Below, piece by piece: positions 17,780 through 27,291 of a stretch of 64,000 nucleotides of DNA (positions within the stretch are counted from its first letter, which is position 1; every line of letters starts with the position of its first letter). The notes beneath the pieces are model-generated. The model saw nothing but the letters and a program-made list of their open reading frames with translations, did no database searches and was not told where the DNA came from. A program made the translations under genes and the position numbers. Origin of the DNA: Aliiroseovarius salicola. Lineage in GTDB: Bacteria; Pseudomonadota; Alphaproteobacteria; Rhodobacterales; Rhodobacteraceae. The DNA lies in contig NZ_JAQIIO010000011.1 in the NCBI RefSeq assembly GCF_027891095.1, positions 24,827 through 88,826 on the forward strand, given 5' to 3'.

Positions 17780-19276
17780 ATGCGCCTGACCCACATGCGC
17801 GGAATACTTCCAGTTCTGCTGGGTGCGGTTGCCGCATTAGGGCAGGCGCCGATTGGCTGGTGGTGGGCCACGCTCCTTGGAATGGCCGTTGGCCTTTGGT
17901 GGATCCTGCAGGCGGAACAAGTCCGACCCGCGTTTTGGCGTGGATGGCTGCTTGGGGTGGGCTATTTCGCCGTGTCCCTTAACTGGCTGATTGAGCCCTT
18001 TTTGGTTGATGCGGCCCGTCATGCATGGATGGCCCCCTTTGCATTGCTTGGTCTCGCCGGAGGGCTTGCGCTGTTCTGGGGAGCGGCCGCGGGGTTGGCA
18101 CACCGGATTGGGCTGGCAAAAACGCGATGGTTGGCACTTGCGGTACTGCTGACCGGATCGGAACTGATACGCGGCTATATCTTCACCGGATTTCCATGGG
18201 CCGGTCTGGGGCATGTCTGGATTGACACACCCATTGCGCAGCTTGCGGCCTGGATCGGGGCAAGCGGTCTGGGTGCCTTCACGCTTCTGGCTGCGGCTCT
18301 TCTGGCGCAGGTCGCGGCTTCCAAACGGATTGCCAGATTCGGATATGCCGTGCCGTTGATAGGGTGTGTCGCAGGCGCAAACCTGATGGGTGGTTTTCTG
18401 GAGCGCGCAGAGCAACCTGCGGATCAAGACATAACCGTCCGCCTGATCCAGCCCAATGCGCCACAGCACCAGAAATGGGATCCGCGATTTGCTGCTGGGT
18501 TTGTGCAGCGGCAACTGGAACTGACCAAACAGCCTGCCTCCAGCAAGCCCGACCTGATCCTCTGGCCAGAAACCTCGGTGCCATACCGGTTGCGCGATAC
18601 TGGAGGGCTGGCGGAGATGATGAGCGAGGCGGGGCAGGGAGTGCCGATCTTGTTTGGTGCCCAGCGTGACGACGGGCTGCGGTTTTTCAATAGTCTGGCC
18701 ATGACAACACCCAATGGGACAGTGACGCCGATTTACGACAAGCACCATCTTGTGCCGTTTGGTGAATATATTCCGTTTGGCGACGTGCTTGCGGATTATG
18801 GGATTACGGCGTTCGCTGCCCAGCTCGGACATGGCTATTCCGCAGGCTCAGGTGCGCAGGTGCTGGATTTGGGGGCGCTGGGCAAAGTGCTCCCTCTGAT
18901 CTGCTACGAAGCTGTGTTCCCGCAGGATGTTCGCGCCGCACCTGAACGGCCAGACTGGATCCTTCATGCCACCAATGACGCCTGGTTTGGAAATTTCTCT
19001 GGGCCTCAACAACATTTGGCGCAGGCCCGAATTCGGGCAATCGAGTTTGGCCTGCCAGTTATCCGTGTTGCCAATACGGGGGTGTCCGCCGTGATTGATC
19101 CACGAGGTGAAATTCGGGATCAACTGCCCTTGAACACGCATGGAGTGTTGGATGTAAAAATTCCCGGATCGCGCGGCGCAACACCTTATTCGCGCCAAGG
19201 TGATCTTCCATTAACCTTGATTGTGATAACAGCGCTGGGCGTTTTGGCCGCAGGATCCCGCAGCAAAAGCAATTGA
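17780..19276 (+). CDS. lnt: Apolipoprotein N-acyltransferase
   Basis: This 498 aa inner membrane enzyme adds the third acyl chain to lipoproteins. Several membrane helices fill residues 10-200, followed by a periplasmic nitrilase-like domain. The catalytic triad is Glu264 (LWPETSVPYR), Lys321 (YDKHHLVPFGEY) and Cys375 (LICYEAVFP). The start is one base after the corC stop, so the phoH-ybeY-corC-lnt genes form one unit. The end is followed by the metK riboswitch. Confidence 0.96.
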   Translation: MRLTHMRGILPVLLGAVAALGQAPIGWWWATLLGMAVGLWWILQAEQVRPAFWRGWLLGVGYFAVSLNWLIEPFLVDAARHAWMAPFALLGLAGGLALFWGAAAGLAHRIGLAKTRWLALAVLLTGSELIRGYIFTGFPWAGLGHVWIDTPIAQLAAWIGASGLGAFTLLAAALLAQVAASKRIARFGYAVPLIGCVAGANLMGGFLERAEQPADQDITVRLIQPNAPQHQKWDPRFAAGFVQRQLELTKQPASSKPDLILWPETSVPYRLRDTGGLAEMMSEAGQGVPILFGAQRDDGLRFFNSLAMTTPNGTVTPIYDKHHLVPFGEYIPFGDVLADYGITAFAAQLGHGYSAGSGAQVLDLGALGKVLPLICYEAVFPQDVRAAPERPDWILHATNDAWFGNFSGPQQHLAQARIRAIEFGLPVIRVANTGVSAVIDPRGEIRDQLPLNTHGVLDVKIPGSRGATPYSRQGDLPLTLIVITALGVLAAGSRSKSN

Positions 19277-19309
19277 CGATGCTCAAAAGGGCATGTATCG
19301 GACAAATAA

Positions 19310-19358
19310 CCCCCGCCACAACGGCTTCCTGGCGTGACGGGGATTACCTAATGGAGCA
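19310..19358 (+). promoter_or_regulatory. SAM/SAH riboswitch controlling metK
   Basis: The sequence contains ACAACGGCTTCCTGGCGTGA, the conserved core of the SAM/SAH riboswitch known from Rhodobacterales metK leaders. It is flanked by CCCCG and CGGGG arms that close the stem (with one C-A mismatch), and followed by AATGGAGCA. The loop GCTTCC (19324-19329) can pair with GGAGC (19353-19357), forming the pseudoknot. That GGAG is the only good ribosome site for the metK ATG at 19365. Binding of S-adenosylmethionine or S-adenosylhomocysteine should therefore block translation start, giving feedback on SAM synthesis. Confidence 0.95.
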
Positions 19359-19364
19359 CTTCTC

Positions 19365-20531
19365 ATGACACGCAAATCTCACGTATTTACCTCGGAATCA
19401 GTTTCCGAAGGTCACCCGGACAAGGTCTGTGACCGCATTTCGGACGCCGTCTTGGACGCTTTTCTCACTGAAGATCCCCACGCTCGCGTGGCCTGTGAAA
19501 CCTTCGCCACCACCGACCGTGTCGTGATTGGCGGTGAAGTGCGCGGCCCGGCCAGCGTGATCGAGCGTGTCGAAGACATTGCACGCGAGTGTGTGAAAGA
19601 CATCGGGTATGAGCAAAAAGGCTTTCACTGGGCCAATATGAAGGTCGACAACTACCTGCATGCCCAATCCGCAGACATCGCCCAAGGGGTGGATGCCGGT
19701 GAAGACAAAGATGAAGGCGCGGGCGATCAGGGCATTATGTTCGGTTATGCCACAATTGAAACCGATGCTTTGATGCCGGCCCCGATCCAATACAGCCATG
19801 CGATTCTGCGTCGCCTCGCCGAAGTGCGCAAGAACGGCACTGAAAGCTGGATGGGCCCAGACAGCAAATCACAATTGTCTGTGCGTTATGAAAACGACCT
19901 GCCGGTCGAAGTAACCTCGCTGGTTCTTTCGACGCAGCACCTTGACGAAACCATGAGCCCTGCAGACGTGCGCGATGCGGTTGAACCACATATTCGCGAC
20001 GTGCTGCCCGATGGTTGGCTGACCGACAATACGGTATGGCACGTGAACCCCACCGGGAAATTCGTGATCGGTGGCCCTGATGGGGATGCCGGTCTGACCG
20101 GGCGCAAGATCATCGTCGATACTTATGGTGGGGCGGCCCCGCATGGTGGCGGTGCTTTCTCGGGAAAAGATCCGACAAAGGTGGACCGCTCGGCAGCCTA
20201 TGCAGCGCGTTACCTCGCCAAAAACATCGTGGCAGCGGGGCTCGCGAAACGCTGCACGCTGCAGCTGTCCTATGCCATTGGCGTTGCACGCCCCTTGTCG
20301 ATCCTCGTTGACACGCACCGTACGGGTGAAGTGGACGAAGGGGCGATCGAGAAGGCGGTCTTTGACGTGATGGACCTGACCCCGCGCGGTATTCGTGAAC
20401 ATCTGGGCTTGAACAAGCCGATCTATCAACGCACCGCAGCCTATGGCCATTTCGGCCGTGTGCCGACCGAAGATGGCGGCTTTAGCTGGGAGCGTACAGA
20501 TCTGGTTGATACGCTAAGAAAAGCGCTCTGA
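19365..20531 (+). CDS. metK: S-adenosylmethionine synthetase
   Basis: This 388 aa enzyme makes SAM from methionine and ATP. Signatures present are [14 protein letters not shown] at the N-terminus, the hexapeptide-type DQGIMFGYA, and the phosphate loop [19 protein letters not shown]. The length is normal. Its ribosome site lies inside a SAM/SAH riboswitch just upstream, so translation should fall when SAM or SAH is high. A perfect terminator hairpin follows 19 nt after the stop. Confidence 0.98.
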   Translation: MTRKSHVFTSESVSEGHPDKVCDRISDAVLDAFLTEDPHARVACETFATTDRVVIGGEVRGPASVIERVEDIARECVKDIGYEQKGFHWANMKVDNYLHAQSADIAQGVDAGEDKDEGAGDQGIMFGYATIETDALMPAPIQYSHAILRRLAEVRKNGTESWMGPDSKSQLSVRYENDLPVEVTSLVLSTQHLDETMSPADVRDAVEPHIRDVLPDGWLTDNTVWHVNPTGKFVIGGPDGDAGLTGRKIIVDTYGGAAPHGGGAFSGKDPTKVDRSAAYAARYLAKNIVAAGLAKRCTLQLSYAIGVARPLSILVDTHRTGEVDEGAIEKAVFDVMDLTPRGIREHLGLNKPIYQRTAAYGHFGRVPTEDGGFSWERTDLVDTLRKAL

Positions 20532-20550
20532 ATTGAGCAACAAGTGAATC

Positions 20551-20579
20551 AAGGGCCAGGTCTCAGACCTGGCCCTTTT
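20551..20579 (+). terminator. Intrinsic terminator of metK
   Basis: The perfect stem GGGCCAGGTCT/AGACCTGGCCC is followed by TTTTGCGTTTT. It also lies beyond the 3' end of the convergent DoxX-type gene. Confidence 0.92.
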
Positions 20580-20593
20580 GCGTTTTGATGCGA

Positions 20594-21013
20594 TCAAACT
20601 GCCGCAGTCTTAAGATTGCGATTGTCCAACGAGAAGTGCCCGGCGCCGAGTGATACGATCATCAGCAAACCTCCTGCTATGCTGACATTCTTGAAAAAGC
20701 TAGTCATTTCGCTTTGCGCCTGCATGGCTTCCATGCCGAAAGAAGGCACGAGGTGGAAAAAGATACCGGACAGGATGCTAAAGCCTGCCAGTGCAATGGC
20801 GGCGAAACGGGTTTGCCAGCCGATCAGTAGCAAGATGCCACCTCCCAGTTCGGTCAGGATCACCAGCGGCAAGAGCGCGCCCGGAACCCCCATCATTTCC
20901 ATGTAGCCTTGAACACCGGCATAGCCGGGAATTTTCTGCGCCCCGGCCATGATGAAGATGAAGGCCAACAGTATGCGTCCGGCCGGAGATGCGAGTTTCT
21001 GAATCTGTGTCAT
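20594..21013 (-). CDS. DoxX-family membrane protein
   Basis: The start at 21013 (MTQIQKLASPAGRIL, with GAGGAC upstream) gives 139 aa; the longer frame lacks a ribosome site. There are four hydrophobic segments, with the family features RILLAFIFIMAGAQKI near the N-terminus and ELGGGILLLIGWQTRFAA in the middle. DoxX/SURF4-like proteins are small inner membrane proteins linked to thiosulfate:quinone oxidation or oxidative stress defence. No partner gene is nearby, so the role is open. It converges on metK. Confidence 0.85.
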   Translation of the reverse strand: MTQIQKLASPAGRILLAFIFIMAGAQKIPGYAGVQGYMEMMGVPGALLPLVILTELGGGILLLIGWQTRFAAIALAGFSILSGIFFHLVPSFGMEAMQAQSEMTSFFKNVSIAGGLLMIVSLGAGHFSLDNRNLKTAAV

Positions 21014-21197
21014 TTGAAGAGTCCTCAAAGTTTCATTTCGTCCTGTCTGAGGACGTCGGCCGCAATGTATGCAGGTGCGAAAATTTATGAATTCTATATA
21101 TTTCGACAGATAAGGTGCATAAATGCACACAAAGTAAGTCGCTGCGCATGAGTGAGCCTATGGAGATGTAGCCCCCACCTATTGATCCCCTTCCCGA

Positions 21198-21932
21198 ATG
21201 TCGCTACATCGCGCGCTCATGACCCAGGACAAGCATCAATCGGGCGCCCCATGGCGCAATTTCTACGGCCGCCTCAAGGGAAAGCATCTGCGCGACAGCC
21301 AGCAGGGCTATCTGGATGAGGACCTGACCGCACTTAGCCCTGGCGCCGTGGGATGGGATGAAAACCCTGATCGCACCCCAATTGACCCTAAAGCTTTGTT
21401 TGGTGACAAACCTGTGTGGCTGGAAACCGGTTTTGGTGGGGGCGAGCACATGGTGCATCAGGCCGCATCCAACCCGGATGTTGGGATCATTGGCTGTGAA
21501 CCCTACATTAACGGTGTTGCCATGCTTCTGGGTAAGATCCGGGACGCGAAATGCGACAATATCGCCGTGCACCCCGGGGACGTTCGAGATCTGTTTGATG
21601 TATTGCCGGATGAATCGATCGATAAGGCTTTCCTGCTCTATCCCGATCCCTGGCCCAAAAAACGCCATCATCGCCGCCGTTTTGTGACACCGGAATATCT
21701 GGAGCCCTTTCAGCGTGTGCTGAAACCAGGTGCGGAGTTTCGCGTCGCCACCGACATACCAGACTATGTGCGTCAGACCTTGGAAGAGGTGCCAAAAGCC
21801 GGGTTTGAATGGCTGGGGGAAAGCCCCACAGATTGGCGCGAGCCATGGAGCGACTGGATTTCGACGCGCTATGAGCAAAAGGCTCTGCGCGAAGGGCGCA
21901 CCCCGCATTACCTGACCTTCCGCCGGATCTGA
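21198..21932 (+). CDS. trmB: tRNA (guanine-N7-)-methyltransferase
   Basis: This 244 aa class I SAM methyltransferase makes m7G46 in tRNA. The SAM site is WLETGFGGGEHM, the tRNA-binding segment is YPDPWPKKRHHRRRF, and the end DWISTRYEQKA is typical. An in-frame ATG at 21219 (MTQDKHQ) is an alternative start, and neither has a clear ribosome site. It stands alone between the DoxX-type gene and a copy of the dispersed repeat. Confidence 0.95.
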   Translation: MSLHRALMTQDKHQSGAPWRNFYGRLKGKHLRDSQQGYLDEDLTALSPGAVGWDENPDRTPIDPKALFGDKPVWLETGFGGGEHMVHQAASNPDVGIIGCEPYINGVAMLLGKIRDAKCDNIAVHPGDVRDLFDVLPDESIDKAFLLYPDPWPKKRHHRRRFVTPEYLEPFQRVLKPGAEFRVATDIPDYVRQTLEEVPKAGFEWLGESPTDWREPWSDWISTRYEQKALREGRTPHYLTFRRI

Positions 21933-22011
21933 GCGGGTTTGTTTCGGGCGGGTGCCCTCTGCATTCGCCTCAGGCCGTGCAGTGGCGGTGGCTCATCTGC
22001 GATGAGCCTTT

Positions 22012-22078
22012 CGGGGCGTTGCCCCCGGGCTGCCCTTTGGGCGAGCCCTCCCCCAGGATATTTGTGACCAGAAAATGA
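22012..22078 (-). repeat. Dispersed intergenic repeat, copy C (inverted)
   Basis: Read on the minus strand: CATTTTCTGGTCACAAATATCC, then a G-rich run and GGGCAGCCCGGGGGCAACGCCCC. The order (T-rich box, AAATAYCCTC/GGGGG, GC-rich hairpin tail) matches copies A, B and D. It lies between trmB and aroA. Confidence 0.55.
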
Positions 22079-22161
22079 AGTTCGGAAAGTGAAGGCAACT
22101 CCCCGCTGGAAACTCTCGCATGTGTGCGCTATCAGATCGTGACCACAGGAGGAGAGCAGAT

Positions 22162-23514
22162 ATGTCAGGCCACGGCCCCGCCATTCCCATGACGTCCCGC
22201 AAATGCGGCCCGCTGACAGGCGAGGCGCATGTGCCAGGTGACAAATCCATCAGCCACCGCTCATTGATCTTGGGTGCCATGGCGGTGGGCGAGACCCATA
22301 TCACCGGGCTTCTGGAAGGCGAGGATGTGATTGGCACCGCCAATGCGATGAAAGCCTTTGGTGCGGATGTCGAGCGCTTGGGTGATGGTGAGTGGCGCGT
22401 GTACGGCGTTGGTGTCGGTGGCTTTGCCGAGCCCGAGAATGTGATTGATTGCGGCAATGCCGGTACTGGCGTGCGCCTGATCATGGGGGCGATGGCGAGT
22501 TCAGACATCACTGCGACCTTTACCGGTGATGCCAGCCTGCGGTCGCGCCCGATGGGCCGTGTGACCAACCCGATTGCGCTTTTTGGTGCGCAATCTTATG
22601 GCCGCGAGGGTGGCCGCTTGCCGATGACCGTGATTGGCGCAGCTGACCCTGTTCCGGTGCGCTACACGACCCCGATGGCCTCTGCTCAGGTGAAATCTGC
22701 GGTACTGCTCGCTGGATTGAATGCGCCGGGGGAAACCGTGGTGATCGAGAAAGAAGCCACCCGCGATCACACCGAGCGTATGTTGGCCGGGTTTGGTGCC
22801 GAGATCACCGTGGAAGACACGGATGAGGGCCATGTGATTACCCTGAAGGGGCAGCCCGAGTTGATGCCGCAAACCATTGCCGTACCGCGGGATCCATCAT
22901 CGGCGGCCTTTCCGGTCTGTGCGGCGCTGATCGTGCCGGGGTCGGATGTGCTGGTGCCGAATATAGGCCTCAATCCAACCCGCGCGGGCCTGTTCTATAC
23001 TCTGCAGGATATGGGGGCCGATCTGATCTTTGAAAATCCACGCGAAGAGGGCGGCGAGCCGGTTGCGGATCTGCGCGCGAAATACTCGCCCAATATGAAG
23101 GGTATTGTCGTGCCGCCCGAACGTGCCGCCAGCATGATCGACGAATACCCGATCCTGTCCGTGGTTGCGTCCTATGCCACAGGAAAGACCGAGATGCCCG
23201 GCGTGCACGAACTTCGTGTGAAAGAGAGTGACCGGATCGACGCAATGGCCAAAGGGCTTCGTGCAAATGGCGTGACCGTCGATGAAGGCGAGGATTGGTG
23301 GTCGGTTGAAGGGCTTGGTCCTGAAGGTGTTCCCGGTGGTGCAACCGTTGCAACTGTGCTCGACCACCGGATCGCGATGAGTTTTGCCTGTCTTGGAATG
23401 GCCACTCAGAAGCCGGTGCATCTGGATGATGGCGGCCCGATTGCAACCAGCTTCCCGGTCTTTGAAGGCCTGATGGCAGGATTGGGCGCGCAGCTGACAC
23501 GGGACAACAAGTGA
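22162..23514 (+). CDS. aroA: 3-phosphoshikimate 1-carboxyvinyltransferase (EPSP synthase)
   Basis: The start at 22162 (AGGAGGAG upstream) gives 450 aa. It joins shikimate-3-phosphate and PEP in aromatic amino acid synthesis. Signatures are [53 protein letters not shown] and LDHRIAMSF. The overall pattern is the class II type found in Agrobacterium. Unlike the CP4 enzyme, which has Ala in GNAATG, this protein reads GNAGTG with the ancestral Gly. The stop overlaps the GTG of the next gene by 4 nt. Confidence 0.96.
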   Translation: MSGHGPAIPMTSRKCGPLTGEAHVPGDKSISHRSLILGAMAVGETHITGLLEGEDVIGTANAMKAFGADVERLGDGEWRVYGVGVGGFAEPENVIDCGNAGTGVRLIMGAMASSDITATFTGDASLRSRPMGRVTNPIALFGAQSYGREGGRLPMTVIGAADPVPVRYTTPMASAQVKSAVLLAGLNAPGETVVIEKEATRDHTERMLAGFGAEITVEDTDEGHVITLKGQPELMPQTIAVPRDPSSAAFPVCAALIVPGSDVLVPNIGLNPTRAGLFYTLQDMGADLIFENPREEGGEPVADLRAKYSPNMKGIVVPPERAASMIDEYPILSVVASYATGKTEMPGVHELRVKESDRIDAMAKGLRANGVTVDEGEDWWSVEGLGPEGVPGGATVATVLDHRIAMSFACLGMATQKPVHLDDGGPIATSFPVFEGLMAGLGAQLTRDNK

Positions 23515-24041
23515 CATTGCGGCGGGCCTTCTGGGTCACATTCTTGATCGCTATTGTCGTGTATCTGGCGATGGTCCTGTGGTCGCTTCCAATAATTTCG
23601 GGGGATGCCGGTGGGCTGATGCCGTTTGATCTGCGACCGGGCGGGTATTCATACGATGAAGCGCAGGAATTTCTGTCTGCTCTTGGCCCACAGGGGCGGA
23701 CGCATTATCTAGGTCCACAGCATTGGCTTGATTTGTTTTACCCGGGTCTTATGGCGCTTTCGCTGGTGCTGGCCTATCTGATCCTGTTTGCACGTAAATG
23801 GGCCGTGTTGTTTTCGGCCGTTGCGGTTCTTGCCGCAGTTTTCGACTGGGCTGAAAACTCAGCCGTGGCAGAGATGCTCAACGCTGGAGTTGATGGAGTT
23901 TCCGAATCTCTTGTCGGGTGGGCATCTGTGCTGACCATTTTGAAATCGGGAGCAGTAACCTTGGCGATGTTACTGCTTTTACTAGGGTGTGGCCGCGTCC
24001 TCGTGCGCCGTTATCAGGAAAGATCCGTAAAGGGAAATTGA
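23511..24041 (+). CDS. Membrane protein of unknown function between aroA and cmk
   Basis: This 176 aa protein has a GTG start overlapping the aroA stop (GTGA). Hydrophobic segments are at about residues 6-26, 77-93, 97-115 and 137-162. The loop after the first segment (about 30-75) is polar and probably periplasmic. I recognise no domain. Its overlap with aroA and closeness to cmk (2 nt) show it belongs to that unit. Confidence 0.7.
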   Translation: MTLRRAFWVTFLIAIVVYLAMVLWSLPIISGDAGGLMPFDLRPGGYSYDEAQEFLSALGPQGRTHYLGPQHWLDLFYPGLMALSLVLAYLILFARKWAVLFSAVAVLAAVFDWAENSAVAEMLNAGVDGVSESLVGWASVLTILKSGAVTLAMLLLLLGCGRVLVRRYQERSVKGN

Positions 24042-24043
24042 CC

Positions 24044-24646
24044 ATGACATTCACTGTCGCAATTGATGGCCCCGCCGCTGCCGGTAAGGGCACAATTTCC
24101 AAAGCGGTCGCGGCGCATTTTGGGTTTGCGCATCTCGACACCGGACTGCTTTACCGAGCTGTTGGGGCAAAGGTACTGGCCGGTGGCGATCCGGTTGTCG
24201 CTGCGAAAGCGCTGACCCCTGCGGATATGGAAGGGGACTTGCGCACGCCTGAAGTGGCACAAGCGGCAAGCCGCGTTGCAGTGTTGCCGGACGTGCGTGC
24301 CGCCCTTGTCGCGTTTCAACGCAGTTTTGCTGTACAAGATGGTGGCGCGGTTTTGGATGGGCGAGACATAGGAACCGTGATTTGCCCGGAGGCTCAGGTG
24401 AAACTTTTTGTTACGGCAAGCGCAGATGTGCGGGCCGAACGCCGTTTTCTTGAACTGTCTGAAAAAGGCCTTTCGGACACGCGCGAACAGGTGCTGGCGG
24501 ATGTGGTTGCCCGTGACAAGCGGGACAGTGAGCGGGCAGAAGCCCCGCTGAAACCAGCCGCGGACGCGGTGATTATTGATACGTCTGATCTTTCGATTGC
24601 AGAGGCCGTCGCACGCGCTGTGCAAGAAATTGAAAACCGGCGCTGA
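24044..24646 (+). CDS. cmk: Cytidylate kinase
   Basis: The start at 24044 ([17 protein letters not shown]) gives 200 aa. The P-loop GPAAAGKG, the CMP-binding DTGLLYRAV and LDGRDIGTV, and the lid [13 protein letters not shown] are all present. It phosphorylates CMP/dCMP and belongs to the conserved aroA-cmk-rpsA neighbourhood. It is slightly shorter than many homologs (about 210-225 aa), with no key motif missing. Confidence 0.95.
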   Translation: MTFTVAIDGPAAAGKGTISKAVAAHFGFAHLDTGLLYRAVGAKVLAGGDPVVAAKALTPADMEGDLRTPEVAQAASRVAVLPDVRAALVAFQRSFAVQDGGAVLDGRDIGTVICPEAQVKLFVTASADVRAERRFLELSEKGLSDTREQVLADVVARDKRDSERAEAPLKPAADAVIIDTSDLSIAEAVARAVQEIENRR

Positions 24647-24716
24647 TCGCCCTCACCAAGCTGTGCATCGCAAGTGATCGTTACCTCGCTTAGCCTTTAT
24701 GGCAAAGGAGATGTTG

Positions 24717-25274
24717 ATGCGCATTGTAAAACCCTTGGTTCTTGCCCTGTCGTTGGGCGTGACTCTTCCGTCAGGAGGGTATGCGCAAGACGTCCCTCCT
24801 CTGGAGCCGCCACAGAGAGCAGATGCGATGACCCTCGGTTCACTTGCTGCGATCCTCCGGGCAATTGATCCCAGCGTTCAAGTGGATGGAACCCATTTTC
24901 AGCTCGCAATCAATGATGCAGCTATACTGGTAATAGCAGATCCGCTTGCTGATCGGATGCGGGCCTTGGTGCGGATCGGGCCGGCAGATGCCATGGACGA
25001 AGCGATGATGATGCGTCTCTTGCAGGCCAATTTTGATGCGGTGCTTGATGCGCGTTACGCGGTGGCGGGCGGGCAGATCTGGTCTGCCTACATCCACCCA
25101 CTCTCTCCGCTTGAACCATCCGAACTTGTGTCGGGGCTGGCGCAGATGGTTAACGCGGCGCAAAGTTTTGGTACAGGTTTCACCGGTGGCGGGGTGCAGT
25201 TTGGTGGCGGTGACAGCAATGAGCTGCAACAGGAACTGATGGAAGGGCTTCGTAAGAAGGGTCTGCCGCTTTGA
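24717..25274 (+). CDS. Exported protein with a CesT/YbjN-like fold, function unknown
   Basis: The start at 24717 is chosen because GGAG lies six bases before it; ATGs at 24699 and 24711 are worse placed. It is a 185 aa protein with a signal peptide (VLALSLGVTLPSGGYAQ). The mature part (LGSLAAILRAIDPSVQVDG to MMMRLLQANFDAVL) resembles the alpha-beta fold shared by type III secretion chaperones and YbjN, and a Gly-rich tail follows. A secreted member cannot be a cytoplasmic chaperone, so the role is unknown. The fold call is from pattern only. Confidence 0.6.
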   Translation: MRIVKPLVLALSLGVTLPSGGYAQDVPPLEPPQRADAMTLGSLAAILRAIDPSVQVDGTHFQLAINDAAILVIADPLADRMRALVRIGPADAMDEAMMMRLLQANFDAVLDARYAVAGGQIWSAYIHPLSPLEPSELVSGLAQMVNAAQSFGTGFTGGGVQFGGGDSNELQQELMEGLRKKGLPL

Positions 25275-25337
25275 TACCTATCCTCCCATGCAGCACCGAC
25301 ACCTGACTGGTGCTCCGCTGTTTAGGGTCGCGCGCCC

Positions 25338-25372
25338 TCTTCCTCTTGCCATAAATATCCTCGCCGAAGGCA
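25338..25372 (+). repeat. Dispersed intergenic repeat, copy D (short)
   Basis: CCTCTTGCCATAAATATCC followed by TCGCCGAAGG. It matches the front half of the repeat seen at 10153, 22012 and 28937, without the long GC-rich tail. Confidence 0.45.
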
Positions 25373-25416
25373 TGCATAACTTATCCTCGGAATGCAGCGC
25401 CAATGGCTCTTGCCCC

Positions 25417-25445
25417 TTGCTTTATTGGGAGAATCTGCGTATGAC
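25417..25445 (+). promoter_or_regulatory. Predicted housekeeping promoter of rpsA
   Basis: TTGCTT, a 17 bp spacer, then TATGAC followed by GCCCC. The sequence and spacing suit an alphaproteobacterial sigma-70 promoter. It would give a leader of about 160 nt before the rpsA ATG. Confidence 0.55.
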
Positions 25446-25494
25446 GCCCCCTGTCGACAAGGTGAAAACACCGCGATACAGGGAAAGACGAGCA

Positions 25495-25523
25495 GGGTCG
25501 GATGAACCGGCCCTCTTTGTTTT
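25495..25523 (+). promoter_or_regulatory. Terminator-like hairpin in the rpsA leader (possible attenuator)
   Basis: The stem GGGTCGG/CCGGCCC with a five-base loop is followed by TCTTTGTTTT. It lies between the predicted promoter and the gene, so it could stop transcripts early or act as a site for autocontrol by S1. Confidence 0.4.
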
Positions 25524-25614
25524 GCGGTTAACCTGTTGACCAAATTGGAAAATCCAAGACCTGCGGAGACAACCGCATGGCCCGAAAAGCGACTTATAAA
25601 GGAACAAAACGCAT

Positions 25615-27291
25615 ATGTGCGCTAAAGCAACCATGGAGGAATTCGAAGCCCTCCTGAACGAAAGCTTCGAAATGGACACCCCCGAAGAGGGTTCGGTTGT
25701 CAAAGGTAAGGTCATCGCTGTTGAGAACGGCCAAGCCATCATCGACGTCGGCTACAAAATGGAAGGCCGCGTTGATCTGAAAGAATTCGCAAACCCTGGT
25801 GAAGCTCCGGAAATCGCCGAAGGCGACGAAGTGGAAGTCTACCTGCGCGCGGCTGAAAACGCCCGCGGCGAAGCCGTCATCTCGCGTGAGATGGCCCGCC
25901 GTGAAGAAGCCTGGGATCGCCTGGAAAAAGCCTATGCCGACGATGCACGTGTTGAAGGTGCTATCTTCGGTCGCGTCAAAGGTGGCTTCACCGTTGACCT
26001 CGGCGGCGCCGTGGCCTTCCTGCCCGGCTCGCAAGTTGACGTTCGCCCCGTGCGTGACGCTGGCCCGCTGATGGGTCTGAAACAGCCGTTCCAGATCCTG
26101 AAAATGGACCGTCGCCGTGGCAACATCGTTGTGTCGCGCCGCGCGATCCTCGAAGAATCGCGTGCCGAACAGCGCGCAGAAGTCATCGGCAACCTGTCCG
26201 AAGGCCAAGCTGTCGAAGGTGTTGTCAAAAACATCACCGAATACGGTGCCTTTGTGGACCTGGGCGGCGTCGACGGCCTGCTGCACGTCACCGACATGGC
26301 ATGGCGCCGTGTGAACCACCCCTCCGAGATCCTGACGATCGGCGAAACCATCAAGGTTCAGGTCATCAAGATCAACAAAGAAACCCACCGCATCTCGCTG
26401 GGCATGAAGCAACTGCAAGACGATCCGTGGGATCTGGTGGCTGCCAAGTACCCGCTGGAATCAGTGCACACCGGCCGCGTGACCAACATCACCGATTACG
26501 GTGCATTTGTTGAACTGGAGCCGGGCGTTGAAGGTCTGGTTCACGTTTCCGAAATGTCCTGGACCAAGAAAAACGTCCACCCGGGCAAAATCGTGTCGAC
26601 CTCGCAAGAAGTCGAAGTCATGGTTCTGGAAATCGACAGCGCCAAGCGCCGCGTATCGCTGGGTCTCAAGCAGACGATGCGCAATCCGTGGGAAGTGTTT
26701 GCCGAAACTCATCCGGCCGGCACCGAAGTGGAAGGCGAAGTCAAGAACATCACCGAGTTTGGTCTGTTCATCGGCCTCGACGGCGAAATCGACGGCATGG
26801 TTCACCTGTCGGACATCTCGTGGGACGAGCGTGGCGAAGACGCCATCCAGAACTTCAAGAAGGGCGATATCGTGCGCGCCGTCGTGTCGGAAGTCGACAC
26901 CGACAAAGAGCGTATCTCGCTGTCGATCAAAGCCCTCGAAGGCGACCCCTTTGCAGAAGCCATTGGCGGCGTGAAGCGTGGCTCGATCATCACTGTTGAA
27001 GTGACCGCAATCGAAGATGGCGGCATCGAAGTGGAATACGAAGGCATGAAATCCTTCATCCGCCGTTCGGACCTGTCGCGTGACCGTGCTGAGCAACGCC
27101 CCGAGCGTTTCAGCGTTGGCAACAAGATGGATGTTCGCGTGACCAACGTGGATTCGAAATCGCGTCGTCTGGGTCTGTCGATCAAAGCGCGCGAGATCGC
27201 AGAAGAGAAGGAAGCCGTGGAACAGTATGGTTCGTCGGACTCCGGTGCTTCGCTCGGCGACATCCTGGGTGCAGCCCTGAAAAAAGACTAA
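25615..27291 (+). CDS. rpsA: 30S ribosomal protein S1
   Basis: This 558 aa protein has six S1 RNA-binding repeats, at roughly residues 22-90, 107-175, 193-263, 280-350, 367-437 and 454-523. Recurrent cores include VKNITEYGAFVDLGGVDGLLHVTDM and VTNITDYGAFVELEPGVEGLVHVSEM. S1 brings mRNA to the small subunit. The start MCAKATMEEFEALL is preceded by AAAGGA. Codon use is strongly biased, as expected for high expression. The gene has a long leader with a hairpin and ends at a perfect terminator. Confidence 0.98.
   Translation: MCAKATMEEFEALLNESFEMDTPEEGSVVKGKVIAVENGQAIIDVGYKMEGRVDLKEFANPGEAPEIAEGDEVEVYLRAAENARGEAVISREMARREEAWDRLEKAYADDARVEGAIFGRVKGGFTVDLGGAVAFLPGSQVDVRPVRDAGPLMGLKQPFQILKMDRRRGNIVVSRRAILEESRAEQRAEVIGNLSEGQAVEGVVKNITEYGAFVDLGGVDGLLHVTDMAWRRVNHPSEILTIGETIKVQVIKINKETHRISLGMKQLQDDPWDLVAAKYPLESVHTGRVTNITDYGAFVELEPGVEGLVHVSEMSWTKKNVHPGKIVSTSQEVEVMVLEIDSAKRRVSLGLKQTMRNPWEVFAETHPAGTEVEGEVKNITEFGLFIGLDGEIDGMVHLSDISWDERGEDAIQNFKKGDIVRAVVSEVDTDKERISLSIKALEGDPFAEAIGGVKRGSIITVEVTAIEDGGIEVEYEGMKSFIRRSDLSRDRAEQRPERFSVGNKMDVRVTNVDSKSRRLGLSIKAREIAEEKEAVEQYGSSDSGASLGDILGAALKKD

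Larger units (their letters stand above)
25275..25614. other. Intergenic region and rpsA leader
   Basis: This 340 bp stretch holds no convincing gene. It contains, in order, an AGCACC/GGTGCT hairpin near 25292-25314, a partial copy of the dispersed repeat (25338-25372), a predicted promoter (25417-25445) and a long rpsA leader with a terminator-like hairpin (25495-25523). Confidence 0.6.
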
